64,000 nt of DNA, taken from JAVVVD01 sp036652795 (GTDB taxonomy: Bacteria; Bacillota; Clostridia; Christensenellales; CAG-138). The position numbers and the translations under genes were made by a program. Location: positions 124,001-188,000 of the forward strand of contig JAVVVD010000002.1 of the NCBI GenBank assembly GCA_036652795.1, given 5' to 3'. Shown here piece by piece: positions 17,061-26,070 of this stretch (its first letter is position 1; every line of letters starts with the position of its first letter). A model generated the notes under the pieces. That model had not been told where the DNA came from and searched no databases. It was given only the letters and a program-made list of their open reading frames with translations.

Positions 17061-18272
17061 CTACCGTCCCATCATAAGTTGATCCATCAACTCATGCGCA
17101 CGTTCTTTAAACACACCTGTTGCACTTGCATCCGCCTCAGTAAAGCGACGCGCACAACCACCCGAATCGCCTTTTCTATACAGAGCAAACGGAACTGGGT
17201 CGTCCGCATGGGTGAGTATGCTTATGGGCGTTGGATGATCCGGCATCAGCAGCACTGCATAATCCTCAGTGCTATTATCAAGGTACTGCATTACCGGTAC
17301 AACAATTTTGGAATCTATCTGCTCTATTGACCATACCTTTTCTGGCAGTTCACCATGGTGGCCGCATTCGTCCGGCGCTTCCACGTGGATATATACGAAA
17401 TCACAATCCGTACTCAGCGCCTCGATGGCAGCCCTGCCCTTTGCCGCAAAATCCGTGTGGTAGTTGCCCGTAACATTTGGTACGTGTATACTCCTTAGCC
17501 CTGCGCATCTGCCTATGCCATGCAACAGGTCTACCGCGCTTATCACGCCGCCACGCACGCCGTACTTTTGCTCAAACGAAGGCAGTATTGGCTTTCTGCC
17601 TTCGCCCCAAAACCACACGCAGTTAGCCGGATTTTTCCCCTGTGACACGCGCGCTTTATTAACCGGGGAATCGCGCAATACGCTGTATGCATACTCCATC
17701 ATCCCATTGAGCATACTGCCATGTTCGCCAGATGGCAGGTAGTCACGCACAGGCTTACCTGATATATCATGCGGCGGCGTCAGCAGTGCCCCATCCTTGG
17801 CATCCTTTAATACAAGACAATGACGATAGCTTACGCCCGGGTAAAATCGCGTGGCCGCATCCTCAAAGCGCTCATTCATAAGCTCGATTAGCTGCGCCGC
17901 TTCATCTGAGCTTATTTCACCCGCGCTGTAATCCGCCATAACGGCGTTTTCAACATGTTCTGAACCGCTCAATGTAACCAGATTGCAGCGATAGGTAACA
18001 TCGGTAGCATCGAGTTGCACGCCTATGTTCACCGCCTCAAAAGGCGATCTACCGCTGTAGCACGATTTTGGATCATACCCCATTACCGAAAGATTCGCCA
18101 CATCGCTTCCCTTTGGCATACCGTTTGGTATTGTGCGGGCAAGCCCCAGCGTACCACGCCGCGCCAGCTCATCCATCGCGGGGTGCTTTGCCGCCTCAAG
18201 CGGCGTTTTTCCATCCAGCGCGGCAATCGGGTAATCCGCCATGCCATCGCCCAAAAATACTACATATTTCAT
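17061..18272 (-). CDS. ApgM-like phosphoglycerate mutase family protein, probable homoserine kinase
   Basis: A 403-residue member of the alkaline-phosphatase superfamily close to archaeal-type 2,3-bisphosphoglycerate-independent phosphoglycerate mutase. ATG at 18272 gives the conserved start MKYVVFLGDGMADYP with the metal-binding Asp9. VANLSVMGYDP contains the nucleophilic Ser, and MPDHPTPISILTHADDPVP the metal ligands of the second half. In Bacillota this subgroup has been proposed as an alternative homoserine kinase. The surrounding hom, lysC, asd and thrC genes, with no GHMP-type thrB in the window, favour that role here. A glycolytic mutase role is the alternative. Confidence 0.82.
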   Translation of the reverse strand: MKYVVFLGDGMADYPIAALDGKTPLEAAKHPAMDELARRGTLGLARTIPNGMPKGSDVANLSVMGYDPKSCYSGRSPFEAVNIGVQLDATDVTYRCNLVTLSGSEHVENAVMADYSAGEISSDEAAQLIELMNERFEDAATRFYPGVSYRHCLVLKDAKDGALLTPPHDISGKPVRDYLPSGEHGSMLNGMMEYAYSVLRDSPVNKARVSQGKNPANCVWFWGEGRKPILPSFEQKYGVRGGVISAVDLLHGIGRCAGLRSIHVPNVTGNYHTDFAAKGRAAIEALSTDCDFVYIHVEAPDECGHHGELPEKVWSIEQIDSKIVVPVMQYLDNSTEDYAVLLMPDHPTPISILTHADDPVPFALYRKGDSGGCARRFTEADASATGVFKERAHELMDQLMMGR

Positions 18273-18292
18273 GTTCTGTCGTTCTTTCAATT

Positions 18293-18946
18293 CTATTTGC
18301 AGATATCCGGCGTAGATGAAAATCCGTTACCTAGTCTGTCCACACCCATCTCAACATACATCCTTGCCGTATCAATATCGCGTATGCCGCCTGAAGCCTT
18401 TACTTTTATACAGCCGCGTCCCGCTTCCAGCATAGCCGTCACCGCCTCAACCGTAGCTCCGCCCGTGGCAAAGCCCGTGGAGGTTTTTACGAAATCCGCG
18501 CCCGCCGCAATGCATACCTCTGTACCCTTTTTGATCTCGTCCACTGTGAGGTAGCATGTTTCAAATATAACCTTAACGCCCACGTCCTGCGCATGTGCAG
18601 CCCTTACCACGCCCTCGATATCCTGCTGCACCCTGCTCCACTCGCCACTTTTTGCAAGGCCAAAGTTCATCACCATGTCTATCTCTAATACGCCCTTGGC
18701 AGCATATTCCTTTGCCGCATCCGCCTTGGCCGCGCTTGATGCCGTGCCATGCGGAAAATCCAGCACACAGCTCACATCCGTTTGCGTGCCCTTGCACATA
18801 TCCACTGCCACTTCGATATCGCAAGGACGCACACACACTGTGCGCACCTTATAATCTATTCCCAGCTGTATCGCCGCCCTTACCTCCGCCTGCGTCATAT
18901 CCGGCTTGAGTATCGCATGATCCAAATAACGATTTATATCCATCAT
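18293..18946 (-). CDS. deoC: Deoxyribose-phosphate aldolase
   Basis: Class I aldolase splitting 2-deoxyribose-5-phosphate into acetaldehyde and glyceraldehyde-3-phosphate in deoxynucleoside catabolism. 217 residues, normal length. LDHAILKPD opens the barrel, KVIFETCYL carries the second active-site Lys, and Lys154 in DFVKTSTGF is the Schiff-base residue. Start is ATG at 18946 or the adjacent ATG at 18943, with AGGAG upstream. It lies between malic enzyme (22 bases upstream) and the ApgM-like gene (20 bases downstream). Its nucleoside role links loosely to the purine operon at 48727-59390. Confidence 0.95.
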   Translation of the reverse strand: MMDINRYLDHAILKPDMTQAEVRAAIQLGIDYKVRTVCVRPCDIEVAVDMCKGTQTDVSCVLDFPHGTASSAAKADAAKEYAAKGVLEIDMVMNFGLAKSGEWSRVQQDIEGVVRAAHAQDVGVKVIFETCYLTVDEIKKGTEVCIAAGADFVKTSTGFATGGATVEAVTAMLEAGRGCIKVKASGGIRDIDTARMYVEMGVDRLGNGFSSTPDICK

Positions 18947-18967
18947 CGTATCATTCTCCTATAATAT

Positions 18968-20143
18968 TTATATTCTTGCTACGCCGCTCTTTCTTGCAGC
19001 CTGCGCCACGGCGGCCGCCACGGCCTTGCCTACGCGTGGATCGAATGCCGCTGGAATTATATAATCCGCATTCAGCTCCTCATCCGATATAAGCCCTGCC
19101 AGCGCATATGCTGCGGCAATCTTCATCTCATCGTTGATATCACTGGCGCGCACATCAAAGGTGCCACGAAATATTCCCGGGAAAGCCAGCACATTATTTA
19201 TCTGATTCGGGAAATCGCTGCGACCCGTAGCGACTACCTTTGCGCCGCCCGCCTTTGCATCGTCAGGGAATATCTCGGGGGTGGGGTTTGCACAGGCAAA
19301 TATCACAGCGTCCTTCGCCATTGTTTTTACCATATCCGCGCTTAACACTCCAGGCGCAGATACACCTATGAATACATCCGCCCCATGCAGTGCATCGGCA
19401 AGCGTGCCCACCGTTCTGCTCGAGTTGGTTATGCCAGCCATCTCCCGTTTTATATCATTCATGCCGTCCATGCGTCCCTCGTAGATAGCGCCTTTGCGAT
19501 CGCACAGCGTTATATCCGTAAATCCATCAGAAAGCAGTAAGCGGGTTATTGAAATCGCCGCCGCACCTGCACCGTTAATTACTATTTTTATGTTTTCTTT
19601 CTTTTTTCCAACTACTTTAAGGGCGTTTATCAGCCCTGCCAGCGTAATCACCGCCGTGCCATGCTGGTCATCGTGGAATATAGGAATATCACATTTTTCC
19701 TTTAGTTTGCGCTCTATCTCAAAGCAGCGTGGCGCAGCGATATCCTCAAGGTTAACGCCGCCAAAGCTGCCCGATATGAGGTATATCGTATTTACGATTT
19801 CATCCACATCCTTGCTTTTTATGCACAGTGGAAACGCATCAACATCCCCGAATGCCTTGAACAATACGCATTTCCCCTCCATAACGGGCATACCCGCCTC
19901 AGGGCCGATATCGCCAAGACCCAACACTGCCGTTCCATCCGTTACAACAAGGCACATATTATGCCGCCGTGTCAACTCATAGCTTTGATTAACATCCTTC
20001 TGAATTTCAAGGCACGGCTGCGCCACGCCAGGAGTATATGCCAGCGAAAGATCCTGCTTGCTCTCGACGGGTACTGTGGCTATCACCTCTATTTTGCCCT
20101 TCCATTCGCGGTGCAGCCTAAGCGATTCCTTTGCATAATCCAT
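18968..20143 (-). CDS. NAD(P)-dependent malic enzyme
   Basis: Oxidative decarboxylation of malate to pyruvate. 391 residues, the short bacterial form without a phosphotransacetylase tail. AYTPGVAQPCLEI holds the catalytic Tyr region and VLGLGDIGPEAGMPVMEGK the catalytic Lys. FHDDQHGTAVI carries metal-binding acidic residues and NGAGAAAISI is the dinucleotide-binding loop. AAGGAG precedes ATG at 20143 and a good promoter lies 54-82 bases upstream. It is first of a minus run with deoC and the ApgM-like gene. Confidence 0.96.
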   Translation of the reverse strand: MDYAKESLRLHREWKGKIEVIATVPVESKQDLSLAYTPGVAQPCLEIQKDVNQSYELTRRHNMCLVVTDGTAVLGLGDIGPEAGMPVMEGKCVLFKAFGDVDAFPLCIKSKDVDEIVNTIYLISGSFGGVNLEDIAAPRCFEIERKLKEKCDIPIFHDDQHGTAVITLAGLINALKVVGKKKENIKIVINGAGAAAISITRLLLSDGFTDITLCDRKGAIYEGRMDGMNDIKREMAGITNSSRTVGTLADALHGADVFIGVSAPGVLSADMVKTMAKDAVIFACANPTPEIFPDDAKAGGAKVVATGRSDFPNQINNVLAFPGIFRGTFDVRASDINDEMKIAAAYALAGLISDEELNADYIIPAAFDPRVGKAVAAAVAQAARKSGVARI

Positions 20144-20196
20144 ACTGTTCTCCTTATAAAGCCCAAATTGAGAGCCAGATTTTTTCTGTTGCCAAA

Positions 20197-20225
20197 ATGA
20201 TAATACGGCAGGGGCATAAAGTCAA
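20197..20225 (-). promoter_or_regulatory. Promoter of malic enzyme-deoC-ApgM run
   Basis: Minus strand TTGACT (20220-20225), a 17-base spacer, TATCAT (20197-20202). Confidence 0.7.
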
Positions 20226-20280
20226 AGCATATATGTAGGACGGCCATCAACAACAGTCGTCCATATAGCATTATATGCTT

Positions 20281-20565
20281 TCAGTTTTTAGCCATTTGTG
20301 TTGCTTCAGCTGCCTCCATCCGTCTATATCGGTATAGCAGCACAAGATCTACGGCCACCATAATGGCGTTTAACGCATACAGGTATAGTACAAAATCATA
20401 ATTGTACAGCAGCTTATGGCCAATGCCGCATAAATAGCCCACTATTACGATGTATGAAAAAAATGGGCTTTTACCCTTTGAGCTTTTGCTTCGTATCTGC
20501 TTGATGATCGATACGGGCCACGCAATGCCGAAGCACACAAGCATAAGTGCTTCTAAAATACTCAC
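20281..20565 (-). CDS. Small PQ-loop-like membrane protein
   Basis: A 94-residue integral membrane protein with three hydrophobic segments and the pattern WPVSIIKQIRSKSSKGKS between the first two, resembling half-sized PQ-loop/SemiSWEET-type proteins. GTG at 20565 is preferred because GGAGGGG stands 6 bases before it, while the in-frame ATG at 20580 has no ribosome binding site. Substrate unknown. It follows the DHHW gene by about 80 bases on the same strand, but a functional link is not shown. Confidence 0.65.
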   Translation of the reverse strand: MSILEALMLVCFGIAWPVSIIKQIRSKSSKGKSPFFSYIVIVGYLCGIGHKLLYNYDFVLYLYALNAIMVAVDLVLLYRYRRMEAAEATQMAKN

Positions 20566-20648
20566 TTTAAACCCCTCCATTTATGCACTGTTCGTTTAGC
20601 CTCAAGCGTAAATCTTTTGGATATTCCTGTCAAGCGGCATATATCGCC

Positions 20649-21746
20649 TTATTTTAGCAGCATCGCACTGTTAATAAGGCCAGTGCTGTATAGAAACAAT
20701 ACGTCCGCGCCATCAAAATCAACGTGTTCACCCAGCAGCTTAGACGAAAAATATCGCAAATCCACCAGTGTTATCTTCGAATAAGCGCCCAGCAGCAATG
20801 GTGCTATGCTGCTTGCGAACGAATCGCGAAACAGTATAAGTTCCCTGCCATTGCCCGCGTCTTTCATCTCTATCACCTGTAGCGCCGCCGCGCCTGATAA
20901 AAATATGTCATAGCTGTCCATCCCGGAGAATTTATCTAGCGTATACACATGCTGTATGCCATCCGCTTCAATGCTTGTAACAGTTGCACCGTCTGTAGCC
21001 GGGCTTGTCAGGTATGTAATACTATCCGTCGGCACAGGTAATGCGCTCTGTCCCAAGTATACGCCGCTAAACGGCGCCAGCGTATGCTCCGTGTACGCTT
21101 CCTTTGGGGTAATCATGCCGGCCCCCATTTTCTGTGCCAGCCTTTGTGCCACTGGCAATATGCACTCCTGCCGCCAATGCGTGTCCGTACGGTAATAGTC
21201 TGAAAGCGACAGACAGTCGGTTATATCGATATACTGCATACCCTCGACATTATCGCCTAGCAGCTTGAAAAGCAAATCATAATCCACACAGGGATAGCCA
21301 TTTTGCGCGGCAGCAAAATAATTTTTGTCCGGTATAACAGAATAATACACGTTGCAGCCATCAAGATAGTCGGCACGGATTGAGTTAAGCTTTTGTGCGG
21401 CAAATAGCACCTGATCATCTTTAAGCGGGTAATCCAGTTTGAATATGCTATCTCCCACAAGATAAATACCGTTATTATCGCGCTGGCGTAAAACACTCAT
21501 GCGAGCCACTGCCTTAAGCGTGCGAAACGCGTCCCTTTGCGGAAACTGATCCAGCAGGTAATCCTCAAGGTCTTTCGAAAAGCCACCCGAAAGCATTGCT
21601 TTTACCGAAATCTCGGGCAGCTGTGTCAGCTTGCGCCGCTCTGATTTAGAAGTCGCCGCATCCGGCAATATAAGCTGCCATACGAATAATCCGAATATCA
21701 TCGCGGCAAATACGGAAATTATCGCTATACTTTTCTTTTTATCCAT
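20649..21746 (-). CDS. DHHW/AlgX-like protein, partner of MBOAT acyltransferase
   Basis: A 365-residue protein with one N-terminal signal anchor (about residues 6-26, SIAIISVFAAMIFGLFVW) and an extracytoplasmic SGNH-like domain. The DTHWRQE motif is the DHHW signature and FRDSFASSI supplies the Ser-containing block. Related AlgJ/AlgX proteins complete acetyl transfer to exported polysaccharide. ATG at 21746 is taken because AGGAGG is 7 bases upstream; ATG at 21752 would be too close. It starts 11 bases after the MBOAT stop, so the two form one functional unit. The acceptor polymer is unknown. Confidence 0.85.
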   Translation of the reverse strand: MDKKKSIAIISVFAAMIFGLFVWQLILPDAATSKSERRKLTQLPEISVKAMLSGGFSKDLEDYLLDQFPQRDAFRTLKAVARMSVLRQRDNNGIYLVGDSIFKLDYPLKDDQVLFAAQKLNSIRADYLDGCNVYYSVIPDKNYFAAAQNGYPCVDYDLLFKLLGDNVEGMQYIDITDCLSLSDYYRTDTHWRQECILPVAQRLAQKMGAGMITPKEAYTEHTLAPFSGVYLGQSALPVPTDSITYLTSPATDGATVTSIEADGIQHVYTLDKFSGMDSYDIFLSGAAALQVIEMKDAGNGRELILFRDSFASSIAPLLLGAYSKITLVDLRYFSSKLLGEHVDFDGADVLFLYSTGLINSAMLLK

Positions 21747-21757
21747 ATCCATGCCTC

Positions 21758-23161
21758 CTAAAATCTAAAATACAGAAATGGGTTGAACGAGCCATCCACT
21801 AGGTACGCCGTTACCAGCACCAGCAGTACGACAATGCTCACAGGCTCCGCCACAGCCATAAAGCGTTTACCCCACGTGCTGGCGTTTATTCGCTCCACAA
21901 CACGCTTTAGCAGCGGCGTTGCGCCTATGAGTGCCAGCACCAGCAGCACCGCATAGCTGCGCAGGAAGTACAATGTTTCAAAGCTTACCGCCGGCAGACC
22001 ACCCGCGCCAAACAGGCCGCCAACATCGCTTATAGCGCCGCCCAGCCCATCCGCATTAAACACCACAAAGCTCAACGCCAGCAGCAGCAGCACATATATG
22101 TGCCTTATCACCTCGCCACACCGCTCCAGTGCTTTGCCAAGCCACAGCTTTTCTATCATCAGCAATATGCCGAACATCAGCCCCCACATTACAAAGTTCC
22201 ACGATGCGCCATGCCACAGCCCCGTCAGAAGCCAAACCACAAATATGTTGCGCACCCATTTTGCAGTGCTCACTCTGTTGCCGCCAAGCGGGATATACAC
22301 ATAATCACGAAACCAGCCGCCCAGTGTCATATGCCATCTGCGCCAAAACTCGCTTATTGACCTAGCCATATATGGGTAGTCAAAGTTTTCTGGAAATGAA
22401 AAACCAAATATACGGCCCAGGCCAATCGCCATATCGCTATAACCCGAAAAATCAAAGTATATCTGAAGCATAAACGCCACGGCATATACCCAGAAAAACA
22501 GTACGCTCTTATCCTGCGAATCCCTGAAGATTGCGCACAGCTCACCCATCGCATTAGCTATGAGCACCTTTTTGCCAAGGCCGAAAACAAATCTGCGTAT
22601 ACCATCGGCTATACCATCAAGCGTGCTCCGGCGGTTTTTAAGCTCCGCAGCAACATCAGTGTATCTGACAATAGGACCGGCTATAAGCTGCGGAAAAAGG
22701 CATACAAATGTGGCAAGCGTAGCAATGTTTTTTTCCGCATGTACCCTTCCGCGGTATACATCTATGGTGTAGCTCATCGTTTGGAAGGTAAAGAAGCTTA
22801 TACCTATGGGTAGCGGCACATTAATAAGGGGGATAGATGTGCTAAGCACGGTGTTTATAATGCCGATAATGAAATCCGCATACTTAAAAAAGCACAGCAT
22901 AGCAAGGTTTATCACGATTGATGAAATCAGCACTGTCTTTGCTTTTTTTGTGCCGCGCCGCTTCTCTATCGCCAAGCTATGCAAGTAATCCGAGGCCGAC
23001 GAGAGCAGCAGGAGCAACACATATACCGGTTCGCCGAAAAAATAGAATATTATGCTGGATATTAAAAGAACATAGTTTTTTGCTGCCTTTGGCACTGCAA
23101 AATACAGCAGCAGGACTACCGGCAAAAACACGTAAAGGAATGTGATACTGGAAAAAAGCAT
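21758..23161 (-). CDS. MBOAT family O-acyltransferase (AlgI/DltB-like)
   Basis: A 467-residue polytopic membrane acyltransferase that passes acyl groups across the membrane to an extracellular polymer. The family blocks FWRRWHMTLGGWFRDYVYIPLGG and WHGASWNFVMWG, with the active-site His, are intact, and FFTFQTMSYTIDVYRG is typical of AlgI-like members. AAGGAG precedes ATG at 23161. It is co-directional with the DHHW gene. No dltA/C is adjacent, so polysaccharide O-acetylation is more likely than teichoic acid D-alanylation. Confidence 0.93.
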   Translation of the reverse strand: MLFSSITFLYVFLPVVLLLYFAVPKAAKNYVLLISSIIFYFFGEPVYVLLLLLSSASDYLHSLAIEKRRGTKKAKTVLISSIVINLAMLCFFKYADFIIGIINTVLSTSIPLINVPLPIGISFFTFQTMSYTIDVYRGRVHAEKNIATLATFVCLFPQLIAGPIVRYTDVAAELKNRRSTLDGIADGIRRFVFGLGKKVLIANAMGELCAIFRDSQDKSVLFFWVYAVAFMLQIYFDFSGYSDMAIGLGRIFGFSFPENFDYPYMARSISEFWRRWHMTLGGWFRDYVYIPLGGNRVSTAKWVRNIFVVWLLTGLWHGASWNFVMWGLMFGILLMIEKLWLGKALERCGEVIRHIYVLLLLALSFVVFNADGLGGAISDVGGLFGAGGLPAVSFETLYFLRSYAVLLVLALIGATPLLKRVVERINASTWGKRFMAVAEPVSIVVLLVLVTAYLVDGSFNPFLYFRF

Positions 23162-23175
23162 AGTTCTCCTTGATA

Positions 23176-23204
23176 CCGCCCCCGCTCTAATTGACCGGGG
23201 GCGG
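23176..23204 (-). terminator. GC-rich hairpin between lipoprotein and MBOAT genes
   Basis: CCGCCCCCG (23176-23184) pairs perfectly with CGGGGGCGG (23196-23204). There is no T-run on the minus strand, so it may attenuate or stabilise the lipoprotein mRNA rather than end it. Confidence 0.5.
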
Positions 23205-23233
23205 CGGAATATTGTTTATTTGCAGTTTAACAT

Positions 23234-23701
23234 TTATGCGTAAAGCGAATCGAAGTTTTTAGCAATTTGATCCGTTGTATCAGCAAACGACATTACTAGA
23301 AGTATTGTATTGTTGTATTGCTTTACAATGGTTTTTTCCGCCTCAACGCATATCCACTTGCGCGGATCGGCATTTTTTTCTATGTCGGCAGCTGTTTTTG
23401 CCGCATCCACGCCATCAGGCACGCGCAAGAGCACCACAGAATGTGCAACCGCATTTATCAGTCCCTCTGAAGCAAGCGCCTGAGCGCCATCGATATAATC
23501 GATGAACAGGAATGAACTGAAGTTATCCTTAGTTATCTCAATATCACCCACCGCAGGAAGCTCAACATCCTTGAGTATTGTCTGCATAAGCTCGCTAAGC
23601 TCAAGCTTATCGCCGGGCTTTTCGGTTTTTGCCGGTGCACCGCAAGCGGTGAATGCCACCAGCATAACGGCGGCGAGCAGCAATGTAAATATTCGTTTCA
23701 T
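23234..23701 (-). CDS. Small exported lipoprotein
   Basis: A 155-residue lipoprotein. ATG at 23701 has AAGGAG upstream and gives a signal peptide ending in the lipobox FTAC, with Cys20. The mature part is a compact alpha/beta domain with VVLLRVPDGVDAAKTAADIEKNADPRKW, reminiscent of the small DUF4358-like lipoproteins that accompany MBOAT/DHHW genes in Clostridia; this match is from memory. It is upstream of the MBOAT gene on the same strand with a hairpin between. Function unknown, likely tied to polymer acylation. Confidence 0.75.
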   Translation of the reverse strand: MKRIFTLLLAAVMLVAFTACGAPAKTEKPGDKLELSELMQTILKDVELPAVGDIEITKDNFSSFLFIDYIDGAQALASEGLINAVAHSVVLLRVPDGVDAAKTAADIEKNADPRKWICVEAEKTIVKQYNNTILLVMSFADTTDQIAKNFDSLYA

Positions 23702-23918
23702 AGTATATTCTCCTTGGTTTATATTTTTTATTAGCTTCTGTTCTCTTATACTCTCCAATTCATAAAATGGTTGCATTTTTTTGAATATTGTGCACAAATC
23801 AAAGCAGTAACCCGCTCTTTCATATATTATGGTGCAAAACGCTATCTCTGGCAACCATTGCGCGGCAATATACTTAATCCGGCTAAACCTTTAGCTAAAT
23901 TATTCAGCAGCAAATAAA

Positions 23919-23952
23919 AAAACCGCGTTATTATCTATTATCACGCGGTTTT
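23919..23952 (-). terminator. Terminator after the thioesterase gene
   Basis: A perfect 10-base stem, AAAACCGCGT (23919-23928) and ACGCGGTTTT (23943-23952). On the minus strand it runs into seven T, ending the MATE-thioesterase transcript. Confidence 0.85.
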
Positions 23953-23983
23953 AAATTGATTGCAATTTGGCGGGGTTCACCGC

Positions 23984-24490
23984 TTATGGTATATCTATTT
24001 CAGCCGGATCATCCTCAAGATCATAGCGCTCCCATGAGTCGCCCGCAGCTTCAAAATCCGCAATGGCATCAAGCGCCAGTTTTACATATTTGCCCGTTGC
24101 ACTCGCCGCGATATCACCGTTTTGAAGCCGTATCTCACCCTCACCCTCGAACATGCGTTTGGAGTTGCTTGTCAATCTGCTGGTAATAAGCAATGGCACA
24201 TCATACGGTACTGGCTTTTTGAATCTTACAGCTAGCTCGCCAGTAACCACCCATGTTTCAGGTTCTGGTATATTTATGACCCTGCCTATGGTTTCATCCA
24301 GCAATGCCGTTATCACGCCCCCGTGTACCCTGCCTGGGTAACTTTGATGGTTAGAGCTTGCGCTTGCCAGCGCAGCCATAGTTCCATCCTCCATCTCATA
24401 AAACCTTGCGTGCAGTCCCATACTGTTATCCACGCCGCATACGATACAGTATTTGGCGTTGTTATGTTTTTTTACTACCTTTTTTATCAT
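23984..24490 (-). CDS. Hotdog-fold thioesterase, PaaI-like
   Basis: A 168-residue acyl-CoA thioesterase-like protein. VCGVDNSMGLHARFYEME at the N-terminus and YPGRVHGGVITALLDETIGRV match the PaaI-type hotdog domain; the HGG and the acidic residue of the long helix are the usual active-site elements. Substrate unknown. It follows the MATE gene by 4 bases, suggesting co-transcription, though a joint function is not obvious. Confidence 0.87.
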   Translation of the reverse strand: MIKKVVKKHNNAKYCIVCGVDNSMGLHARFYEMEDGTMAALASASSNHQSYPGRVHGGVITALLDETIGRVINIPEPETWVVTGELAVRFKKPVPYDVPLLITSRLTSNSKRMFEGEGEIRLQNGDIAASATGKYVKLALDAIADFEAAGDSWERYDLEDDPAEIDIP

Positions 24491-24494
24491 CTAG

Positions 24495-25877
24495 TTATGT
24501 CTCCTGTGGATTTCCGGTGTTCTCAAGCAGTTTGCGGCTTTTTATTTTGAATGTTACCGTTGTCACTATCGAAGCTATAACATCGCTTATCGGTTCCGCT
24601 ATAAACAGCCCCCAAAGTCCCAACCCAAACACTCCCGGCAACACCAACGCCAGGGGCAGCAGCAATATTACCTTTCGCAGCAACGCCATAATCATTGAAT
24701 CCTTAGCTTGCCCCAAAGCCAAGAATGATTGCTGGCATGCGCTCTGCATACCCATCATAAGCATACCGCATATAAATATGCGCAATGGAGTTTTTCCAAT
24801 GGCGATAAGCTCCGCGTCCGGCGTAAACAGGCCGATAAACGCGTTTGGAAATATCAATATCGCTCCAACCGACACCACCGAAAAGCAAATGCATACAAAA
24901 ACCAGCGTTTTTATGGTATCCTTGACCCGCTGCATATTCTTTGCACCATAGTTATAGCTGATTATGGGCTGTGCTCCCTGACCAACGCCCATCAATGGCA
25001 GCCAAACTATTTGCGTAAGGCTGAACATTATCGACATCAGCGCCACATACATATCATTGCCATATGTCTGCATTCCCTTATTGAACACAAGCTGCACCGC
25101 GCACTCTGTAGCCTGCATCACGAACGCAGACGAGCCAAGCGCAAGTGTAGTTCCCACTATCTGCAATCGCAAACGCATGTTTTCGAACCGTATCCTCAGC
25201 TTTGATTTACGGCTGCAAAGAAAGCCCACCACCCACACTGCTGACACGCCCTGGCTTATCACCGTTGCAACCGCCGCACCCGCAACGCCCATATTCAATG
25301 TAAATATGAATATGGGGTCAAGTATTATGTTGAGCACACACCCTATACATACGGTCATCATACTTGCCGCAGCAAAGCCCTGCGTGGTTATAAATACATT
25401 AAGGCCAAGCGTAAGCAGCACAAATATCGTTCCTATAAGATAAACCGATATATACTCTGACGCATATGGCAGTATATTCTCGCTAGCGCCAAATGCACGC
25501 AGTATCGGTTCCTTTGTAAAGCTAAACACCACAGTAAGCAGCACCGAGAAAATAAGCAGCAGCGTAACGCTGTTGCCTAGTATAAGCCCAGCCTTCTTAT
25601 CATCCTTTTCACCCATTGCTATCGCTGCCCGCGGCGCCCCGCCCATGCCCACCAGTGCGCCGAATGCTGATATCAGCATCAATATTGGGAATGTTACCCC
25701 TAGACCGGCAAGCGCAAACGAGCCGCTGCCAGGTATTCTTCCAACATATATCCTGTCTACTATTCCATATAGAAGATTAACAAGCTGTGCCATAACTGTA
25801 GGTACAGCCATTTTTAGCAGCAGTTTGCCTATCGGCGCGCTGCCAAGCTCATTATTTTTGTTTTCTTTAGCCATCAT
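24495..25877 (-). CDS. MATE family multidrug efflux transporter
   Basis: About 460 residues with twelve predicted membrane segments, a cation-antiporting exporter of drugs or metabolites. The opening LGSAPIGKLLLKMAVPTVMAQLVNLLYGIVDRIYVGRI is characteristic of clostridial MATE proteins of the NorM/DinF group, and QPIISYNYGAK recurs in the second half. The start at 25877 is favoured because AGGAAG lies 6 bases before that ATG; the ATG at 25898 has no ribosome binding site. Substrate unknown. Confidence 0.93.
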   Translation of the reverse strand: MMAKENKNNELGSAPIGKLLLKMAVPTVMAQLVNLLYGIVDRIYVGRIPGSGSFALAGLGVTFPILMLISAFGALVGMGGAPRAAIAMGEKDDKKAGLILGNSVTLLLIFSVLLTVVFSFTKEPILRAFGASENILPYASEYISVYLIGTIFVLLTLGLNVFITTQGFAAASMMTVCIGCVLNIILDPIFIFTLNMGVAGAAVATVISQGVSAVWVVGFLCSRKSKLRIRFENMRLRLQIVGTTLALGSSAFVMQATECAVQLVFNKGMQTYGNDMYVALMSIMFSLTQIVWLPLMGVGQGAQPIISYNYGAKNMQRVKDTIKTLVFVCICFSVVSVGAILIFPNAFIGLFTPDAELIAIGKTPLRIFICGMLMMGMQSACQQSFLALGQAKDSMIMALLRKVILLLPLALVLPGVFGLGLWGLFIAEPISDVIASIVTTVTFKIKSRKLLENTGNPQET

Positions 25878-26070
25878 CAAAAGCTTCCTATTCTTCATTC
25901 GTAATTAAATAATATTACAATGATATACCCAACGAGCAGAATAGGCAATATCCCGCCGTGCTTTACAGCATTACCGCACGAAGCACAGGTGCACTCGCAA
26001 AGAGGGCCCCTGTGCCTAAATCACTGTTTATCAGGATATTAAGATATGATGCTTAGATGTGAAGATATGC

